Positions 11,001-20,000 of a stretch of DNA of 64,000 bases are shown piece by piece; within the stretch, counting starts at the first letter, position 1; every line of letters begins with the position of its first letter. This DNA comes from Sipunculus nudus (Eukaryota > Annelida > Sipuncula > Golfingiida > Sipunculidae). Both the position numbers and the translations under genes were made by a program. Under the pieces are notes generated by a model that was not told the origin of the DNA, did no database searches, and was given only the letters and a program-made list of their open reading frames with translations. The DNA lies in contig CM049310.1 of the NCBI GenBank assembly GCA_026874595.1, forward strand, positions 69,389,556 to 69,453,555, given 5' to 3'.

Positions 11001-14000
11001 ACACAGCGTGTGAGTGGGGCTGTTGAAGTCCTTTGCAATCTGTGCCTTCGTCTTGCCACCACGTTCAACTTCGAGCAGTGCTTCGTACTTCAGCTCAATG
11101 GTCTTTACCTTAAGCTTACGCTTAGCAGGCTGGGACACCATAGCAAACAAGACACAAACAATATAAAAGAAAAGCAGTAATACTGTATAACGTACTCTAT
11201 GGTATTTAGAGTCAGTCTGATATAGATCTCATCTTCCTTCCTTTATATAGAGTCCTGTATGTTTATCCTAGACACATCAAAGGTAAGAATTGGATTATGT
11301 TTGGTTTATCAATAACTTCTCATTAATGCTTTGTTGGCGAGAGAAGAAAGGCATGATTATGAGTGACTAATTGGCCAAACAGATAAACAACGGACTATGT
11401 ATGTAAGCTATCACGCTTGATAAGTAAGATCTCTGCCGGTATATATTATGTAACTAGTCATTGTGGACTTAGGTATGATTGTTGGACTGGGCACAACTGT
11501 TTTCCAAACATTAAAGCGGCATGACCTCGAGTCAAGCGACAGACCTATCACACTTGATGAGTGAGAGCCTTGTCGGTATTAATTAATTATGACTGGTCTT
11601 CACGGCCCAGTCATGATTGACGGGCCATGCACAACTGTTATCCAAACATGACTTCGAGTTAAGCGATAGAAATGTTAGCTGGGGACCAACAAAACACCTC
11701 GACATATCCGGTTTTTTGACACATCCGACATCCACACAAGCGGAGTTAAATTAGTAAGGTTTTAGCTATTTTTTGCAGGGACCCGACGTTCGACTTCAAA
11801 ACATGCGGAAATTCTACTTAACCGAGTTCCACACAACGAGGTTTCACTGTATTTACTTGCATTAAAACTGTTAATGAGCTTGAGCAATATGTAGCAGGTG
11901 GAACAGTTTATTGACATAGCTTTGGAGTAGTATCATTGAGAAATACAAATAAATATCAAAATGTAGTTAAGGATAGCAGTCTTCAGTGAAATCAAAAAGA
12001 ATTGTATATTTTTTTCAGGTATAATGATAGAAGGCATAGGGACATTTCTGGATGGCCTTTTTGGCACTGGGAATGGGACCACATCCACGAGTGTTAATGT
12101 TGGAGTAGTGGGAATCACCAAGGTAGGTGGTTGCTTGGTTTCCAGTATGGGTGAAAAGCTGTAGATTAAATAAATTTTAGACATAATCATCTTCTGTGAG
12201 GTTTCATAAGATTCATTGTCATTAACTTATAATGAATATTTCCATATATGGAAATAACACTGGGAACCTATGATGATGAAAAGTTGTTTGCAAATTGTGT
12301 CATAGGCTGGTTGCACACTCCCACTCCTATGGGCCAATTGTTTTGTTTTCAACCTGAGAGAAGTAGATGAACAACTTGGAACAAACAAACATGTGGGGTC
12401 AGGTGGAATTCTGTGGGGTCTGGCAATTTTTTTGGGTGCCTGACCCCATTTCAGGTAGATAAAAAAGTTCATTTTACGCCCTGGGTTTATATTTGGGAAA
12501 TCTTTATGGTATGAAGCACAAACATCATCAGCTGTAATCAGTCTGTAAAGGGCTCACTGAGCTGTCCATCTGTCCTCCTCATGCAACTGTTATACACTGC
12601 AGTCACTCTCATTGGTCTGATTCTTCGGCCTCGGACAGCCCTGGTGTTGAGTACTTGAATAACTTGCTAAACAGAGCAGCGGTTATAATGAAGGAGATCT
12701 GGAACGACTTCGGTGAATAACCACTGTGTGAGGAGTGTATTGTCGATCACAGAGAAATCCCACTAACATCATCCCCAGTGTCTGTATATGCCAGACCAGC
12801 CTTGGCAAACAAGGCTGTTAAGTGTTAAGTGAAATATGTTAGAATGATTGGAACATGACCACTGTTTAATGAATGTAATTATTGTCAGAAATAGTTCATA
12901 CTCATAAAGAAACACACTGTGAGCTTAATGTGTTGCTGTATCTGGTTCAGTTGGGACAATGGTAAATTAACCTGGGTCAGGTGGGACAATGGTTAATTAA
13001 TAGTGTGGGACAATGGTAAATTAATCTTGTTCAGGTGGGATAATGGTAAATTAACCTGGTTCTGGTGGGACAATGGGAAATTAATCTGGTTGAGGTGGGA
13101 CAATGGTAAATTAATCTGGTTCAAGCATGACAACAGTAAATTAATCTGGTTTAGGTGAGACAATTTTAAATTAATCTGGGTCAGGTGGGACAATGGTAAA
13201 TTAATCTGATTAAGGTGGGAAAATAGTAAATAAATCTGAATGTGGTTGATTAAATTATACCTTTGATAGTTGTTTAAGACTAAGCATAACCATTTTGCTT
13301 GCATATATTAAATTATTCAGGAAAGGAATAATTTGAAGGAGAAGCCTACAGCTGTCTGTCCACTTAAGTCCATTAATTTTCACATCACACTATTGTTCAT
13401 ATTGCACTTGGTTTTTATGTTTATTTACTGTGGCTATTTCTTCATTATTGCCTTCCATGGTTGAGCAGATATTACTTGACAATGTCTTCCTGTACTGTAG
13501 GTGGGTAGCAGAGCAGTCGTTCAGGTTGCGGCCTGCTTTATGATCACACTGGGAGTCCTGAACAAGTTTGGGGCAATGTTTGTCACCGTTCCTGACCCAG
13601 TCATCGGGGCATCCTTCTTTATATTGTTTGGTAAGGTTTAAATTCTTACTAATCTGAATTCAAATAACTACACAGGTTGTATCATTCATTTTTGTGATAA
13701 AAAGTTCCTCACCAGTCAGAATAGGGTTTTTATATTAATAGTACACACTTATATCTCACAAACTAAATTTTCAGATATTTTTCAATTAATTGTTTCTTTG
13801 AAATCAGAGCAGAATTTAATCTGTTTGCTTTTCAAATGAAATATTGTAGTCTTAAGGGTTACCATTTATATTAGAAACTTAGAACTTAGTGAACTTAGAA
13901 AATAAATGTATGGCCCATAATAATTCAAAGATCAAAATCTTTTAAACATAAAAATACTAAATACCAATTAAGCATTTGTTTTTTAGTTCAGCTAACTATG

Positions 14001-17000
14001 TCATTTGTCATTGGTTATTGGCTTCCTTTCTTTCACGTCAAAAATTCTAAAGTTCTCTCACATTTTGTGCTCATGAGCACCATGGCCCATTGGTCATATA
14101 TTAATGTTTACTAGATCAGAACTTGTATCTAAAGGATTAGTGCTTCATATTTTACAGATATACATATATTTGTATCTCCCAAAACAAAGTTTTGCGGATA
14201 CTATGTTTTTGATCAGGTTCTGCCTCTGCCGCCATGTTTGTTTCCAGAGTACTCCTCTGAGACTATTGGACTGATTTTTCTGAAACTTACGCTAATTATC
14301 AGGTCACATATGTTCTCGTGCCTAACCAATGGCGTTGACCTCTGACCTTTCCTCTCTCCAGTGGGTTCATCTGTGCATCTGTTTTGACCCACATTTCTTC
14401 GGGCTCGTTTGACCAATCAGGAAAAAAATTTTGTACAAATGTAGCCCTTGGATAGCTTAAAAACATACACAAAAAGTGTGGCGCCACCTGCAATTATGTT
14501 TGCACAGTGTCCATCTGTTTGTCTGCCTTGGGTTAAAATCACTCACATCTCTGCAGTGGTTTGACTAATTCACCTGAAATTCGTCATGCGTATACATCTT
14601 GGATAGCTTTTTTTGATTTTATGACCGTTTACACCACCTACATTCACGTTCATGCTGCAGACATCCATGCTTTTATCTCGGACTGGTTTGACGTATCTTC
14701 CTGAAAATTTGCATGTGTTAAGATCACACATAGCTCTTTATCATACAAGAAACTGGTGGGGCCACCTGCAGCCATTTTTGCACAGCGTCCATCTATTCGT
14801 TTTACTTGGGCTAAAATCCCTCATTGTCTCAGCTGTTTGACTTATATACCTGAAATTTGGCATGCGTTTACATCCTGGATAGCTTTCTTGATTTTATGAC
14901 AGGTGGCACCACCTACATTCATGTTCATGCTACAGATATGCATGCTAATATCTCCAGACTGGTTTGATGTATCTTCCTGAAGTTTTGCATGTGTTTTAAT
15001 CTCACATAGCTCTTTATCATACATGAAACTGGTGGCGCCACCTGCAACCATTTTTGCACAGCGTCCATCTGTTTTTAGCTCAGCTGACTATAAGTCATCT
15101 GAGCTATAGTCCTGGTCCATTGTCCGTCGTCCGTCCGTCTGTCCGTCCGTCCGTCCGTAGATGTGGCACGTTTTGGAACCTTAAGACCTAGGAATCCGAA
15201 ATTCAGCATAATGTTAGATGTCCCCAAGATCTCCTACCAAGCCGAAAACTGGGTCTTTGCGACTTCGTTCCTTTGAGAAATTAAGGAAAAACCTCAATTT
15301 TTTATTTAAATCCTATTTTCACACTTCAGGACTGCCTAATTTCAAAACCACTCATCTGTTTTTCCTCATATTAACCATAAATATTCTTCTATATAGTTCC
15401 TATGTACATGCCAGAAATTAAGTCTGTTAAGTATAAATTCTTTAAGTTATGGGCCCAAACATAATGGACTTTGTAAAAAATCAGGAAAAATATTTACTCA
15501 CTTAACACAAAAAATTTTGAAACTAGAGTCTATTTTCCCAAGTATATAACTATGTTTAATTAAGACTCAATTGTTTACCCAAAATTAGATCTGAATTTTG
15601 TAAATTTTTTAAGTAATTAGCATAAAAATAAAATCAGTACCTTAAATTTTGCCCAACTTTGACCATGGCACGTTTGTTTCCTGTAAGTACCATTGATTTA
15701 ATTTTCACAGCATGTAAACATAACTATTTAATTTGTTTAAATCTGAAATTTGGAAGTAAAAGCTTGAAAATTAAGCTAGTTATTGATTTTTTTCTTGAGG
15801 CTCTATTGTAGTCATTTGCTTTGATTACAGATTACAGATGCAGGGTCCCACTCCAGGTCACTGGAAGTCAGCTATGCCAGGGTTTCTGATTTGTTACAGT
15901 CACTGGGGAAGATCCCCTGCTGTGACAGGTGTTATTCCCCCCCCCCCCCCCCCCCCCCCCCCCCCGCAAACCCAACCCACCAAGTGTTATGCAGTATTGT
16001 TATTGTTTTCACTGTATCTTCTTAATTGTAAAGCTGTTTCCACTCTGATATGCAAAAACTTTCCTTAAAAAAGTAATTCAAGGTGTAATCCAGAAGATGC
16101 AATGTTGTGTAATGTAGCATTTTTAAAGAAATCATTTTTCTTTTAAATGATTTTACCAATCATAATGGAACCCATCAGTATGCTTAAATTATGATAAAAT
16201 ATGAAGCACATTATGGATAAATAAAGACACAATTAAAAATTGTGAAATCTAAATGAAGTATTTTTTTAGACATTTATTGTTTTGCAGATTTAAAAGATAT
16301 ATTTTTGTGGTAAAAAATAAATAAACATTTGTATGCATGATGTGGTGAAATCTGACAAGATTGAGATTTATGATGATGCAATTGAGAATTATGAATCAAC
16401 TTTTATATTCAGATATATATGTTATATTGAAAATGTATAGAAATATAAACTTAAATTAAAAAAAAAATTGATGTGATAAAAAAATGAGGATTCGTTACAA
16501 ACATTTGTTCATTATTTTCCTGCATCAGCAGAATTTGAGATCAGGCTTTGTTTGCCATGTTTATGTTGTTAATCAGTTATATTTCAACTGTATACATTTC
16601 ATAAAAAAAAACATATTTAATAATTTATATTATACAAAAAAAAGATTTGATTGAAAAAAAGTGTAAACTACTGAAATGTCAACAGTTAATCGAAAAGCCA
16701 ACTAATGATCATGGTAATTGTACAGATCATTTGTTCACAAACTGCTCACATGCTTCAGTTTCAACATTAGGAAACACATGGTCAGGTCACAAAATATTAT
16801 TTGCAACAATTTCTTGCTCATCAATACAAACCAATCATATAAACCAACCATGGCCTTTATTACCTCTTCCTCTTACACTTTATCTCCATTTGATATTATT
16901 TTAGATTTTTACCTTCAAGGTTAACGTCAGCTGAGCACAGTGACCCATAGGTCGCCTTTAAGTGTATCTGAATTAATTTGTTTAAACTTAGGTGTACATC

Positions 17001-20000
17001 ATAACAGAACAAGAAGAATGCTTTTTTTCAATGTGCCAGTATGTAAAACTGCAGCCTGCTGTTCAACTTTGCAATTTAGAGGGTTTGGAAGTTTGAAAAA
17101 TCATATTAAAGATATTGATCCTATTGTGCAATATCAAAATTTAAAGTTTTATTTTTGTTTTCTTATTTCACAGTGCCTGCACCATATAACCTACCATATT
17201 TAATGTAAATACTGAGAGAACATATACTACAAGAGTCAGTACTCTTTGTCACAGGAATAACTATATATAAATGAACTGTTTCATGTAAAATCTATATATT
17301 TTTATGGCAATAAATGAATTTTAATTGAATTGAATTAAATAGGGATATGGGATACATGTATGAAAAATATACTGGATTTGTGGTAATTTTCTATCTCTGT
17401 AATATATCTCTTATGCTGATATGAGCCATCCCATCCTTTTCAAATTAAACTCAAGTATGATCACTGAGATCAGTTCACTTCTGTGACTGTTTGAGTCAGG
17501 GTATATTCTAAGGAAGTTTAGAAAATACAAACTTGTTATTAAGCCTATTTGGTGGGCATAAAATGAGGCCTGTAGGGGCCCTAAAATGCAGTTGTAGGTC
17601 TGTTAGTGTGCACATTAAAAAAATCATCTAAGTGGCTATTCTTTTATAATTTTAACGAAAGTGGATGTTCTGTCATATTTCATCAATAATACTATTATTC
17701 CTAAAATATCAATATTATCTTTGAATTTTGAATGAAAAAATGACACATTATATGTAATTTTTACAGAAATATAACTAAAAAGAAATTAATAGTTATTAAT
17801 TTGCATAAAGTGGTTTTCTGTGTATAACTAGAACAAAACTTTGAATTCTAGAGCTGCACAAATCCAGAATTTCTACTACACATTTTCCATTTACAACTTC
17901 ATAAACAGGGGTCAAATGCACATTTAAATATACCCTGGTTTATGGGTTTGTGAGCAGGGTTTTTAATGATATTTATAGGAATATACAAAAAGGAACATTA
18001 AGACATGTTGCACTTACAAACATATAAACATTTCATAGGCAAATATTTAATTATTGTGATGCCATTAAAATCTAAATCCAGCATTATATCATCATATGTT
18101 TATATGTTAAATATTTTCCTTTTTCATTTTTTTTTCTTTTGATATAACATTATACGTATATTGAGGCATGTTACGGAACCCTACTTTGCACTTACCTTGA
18201 TTTCTGTGTCATCTTTCAGGTATGATTGTTGCTGTTGGCATCTCCAACCTGCAGTATATTGACCTGAATTCGTCCAGGAATCTGTTTGTGTTTGGGTTTG
18301 CCTTCTTTTTTGGACTCACTGTTCCACAGTGGGTCGCTGATGAGAAAAACCGGGGTGCTATCAACACGGGTAGGTTTATGGCTCAGTCTGTAAGATAAAC
18401 TATCACTTAAAAGATCATTCTCGACTTGTAGCAAGAATTAAATATACCTATCAAACTTGTTTTATTCTATTTTAATCAACTAAAAAACCATGTATCTAAC
18501 TTATTTGTTGTGACTTGTTGCAACTTGTATGCTAAAACCGGAACCTGGTGTATGACAGGATTATCAGCATTTACCAAAAACTTTGCCGTTTTGAATGGCT
18601 ATTTTGTCATTTTCAAACCAGATTAGTATTGTGCTTAGGAAAACAACAACAAGCCATGCAGGGAAAAAGAGGTATTTTAGACCTGGCATTTTGCGGCTGG
18701 TTTACAACTTTCATACCATTAGGACAGGTAGATATGATGTCCACATTGACCTTTCCTGTGTCATGAGTGCAGAACATAAGGTTATATTTGTGTCGCAGGT
18801 GGAACACATTGGTGGAAGGATCTTTAACAATCAGTATTGCTTAAAACAATATTTTATTACAAAAAAGCAATGAGTATGGGTAAACAGGGGACAGCCCCAT
18901 ATTAATTCCTCTCCTTGTTTAGTAAATATTACAAGTGTTGTCAGAAATGTTTTATGGGAAAAAGTTAACTTGAAAACCATGAAATAGGAATATGATAACT
19001 TATTATTAGATGTTTTTAGTTTTTTTCAGTCCTGCATTGACTGACAGAAAATTACATTAAATGCATTTATAAAAGCAAAAGTGTTGACTTTGCATGTCTG
19101 TGATCTCATATTTATTCATGTTAAGATGTGACACATATTCAGTTATAGAAGTCATAATTAGAGGAGCATTTTAGGGTTTTTAATGAGTTAATTATAATCA
19201 GAAACATTTTGTGATATTTATTCATTTTCAAAATTATAATCAGGACAATATTCTGTGGTTTTTATTAAGTGGCAAAATTTTAATCAGGGAATTATTTTAT
19301 GATTTTTATTCAATTACAAAATTATAATTGGGGAAGCATCCTGTGATTTTTATTAAATGATAAAATTATAATCAGGGAAACATTTCGTGATTTTTATTTA
19401 CTCACTAAATTTGATGGGGGGCACATTTTGTAATTTTTATTCAGTGACAAAACTACAACCAGGGAAATATTTTTTGACATTTGACATTAATATATTTAGG
19501 CAAGTATTTGTTTCTTCAGGTAATGAGACTGCTGACAGTATTATTTTTGTTCTCCTGAGCACAAGCATGTTTGTTGGTGGGGTCATTGGGTTCATCTTGG
19601 ACAATACCATTCCAGGTAAGTCTAAAATTTGACGCAAAACACACAGTGGTTAAAGAAACTAAAAAGTCATGTTTGCTCTCCTTTGAAATACTTTTTGACT
19701 CTAGATTTTCACAAATGAGCATCCCTTCTACTGAAATTATAATTAAATAAGTTAGATTATGATCACTCATTCATGTAGGTTTTTATATTATTGTAAGTGA
19801 CTTTATCAAAATGACAGTTGGTCAGTTTTATTATATTCAGTTGCTGACAAGACAAGTATCCTTTACACATGTAGTAACTCCAACTCGATTTCCAAAATTA
19901 GAAATTGTCCCAGGCATATGACTTTCAGACAAGGTGTCTGTATTAAAATTTCCCATGTTGCATCTGGTAAAAATAGAGTTATAGGTCTATGTTGGAAAAC

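Larger units (their letters stand above)
13631..18219 (+). other. Gene A intron 10 (4.6 kb), repeat-filled
   Basis: The largest visible intron of gene A. It holds the gcgccacc-type repeat (14480-15072), a second repeat starting 'tttttagctcagctgac' at about 15074 with a GTCCGTCC run, a run of 29 C (15937-15965), and a retrotransposon-like fragment (16640-17338). I see no additional exon. Confidence 0.7.

Noticed and set aside
10865-11068. Arg-rich ORF overlapping the transposase fragment
   Set aside because: Different frame of the CENP-B-like fragment; no domain of its own.
12993-13304. Leu/Ser/His/Asn-repeat ORF on the minus strand
   Set aside because: Product of the 30-bp minisatellite, whose period is divisible by three, inside a gene A intron.
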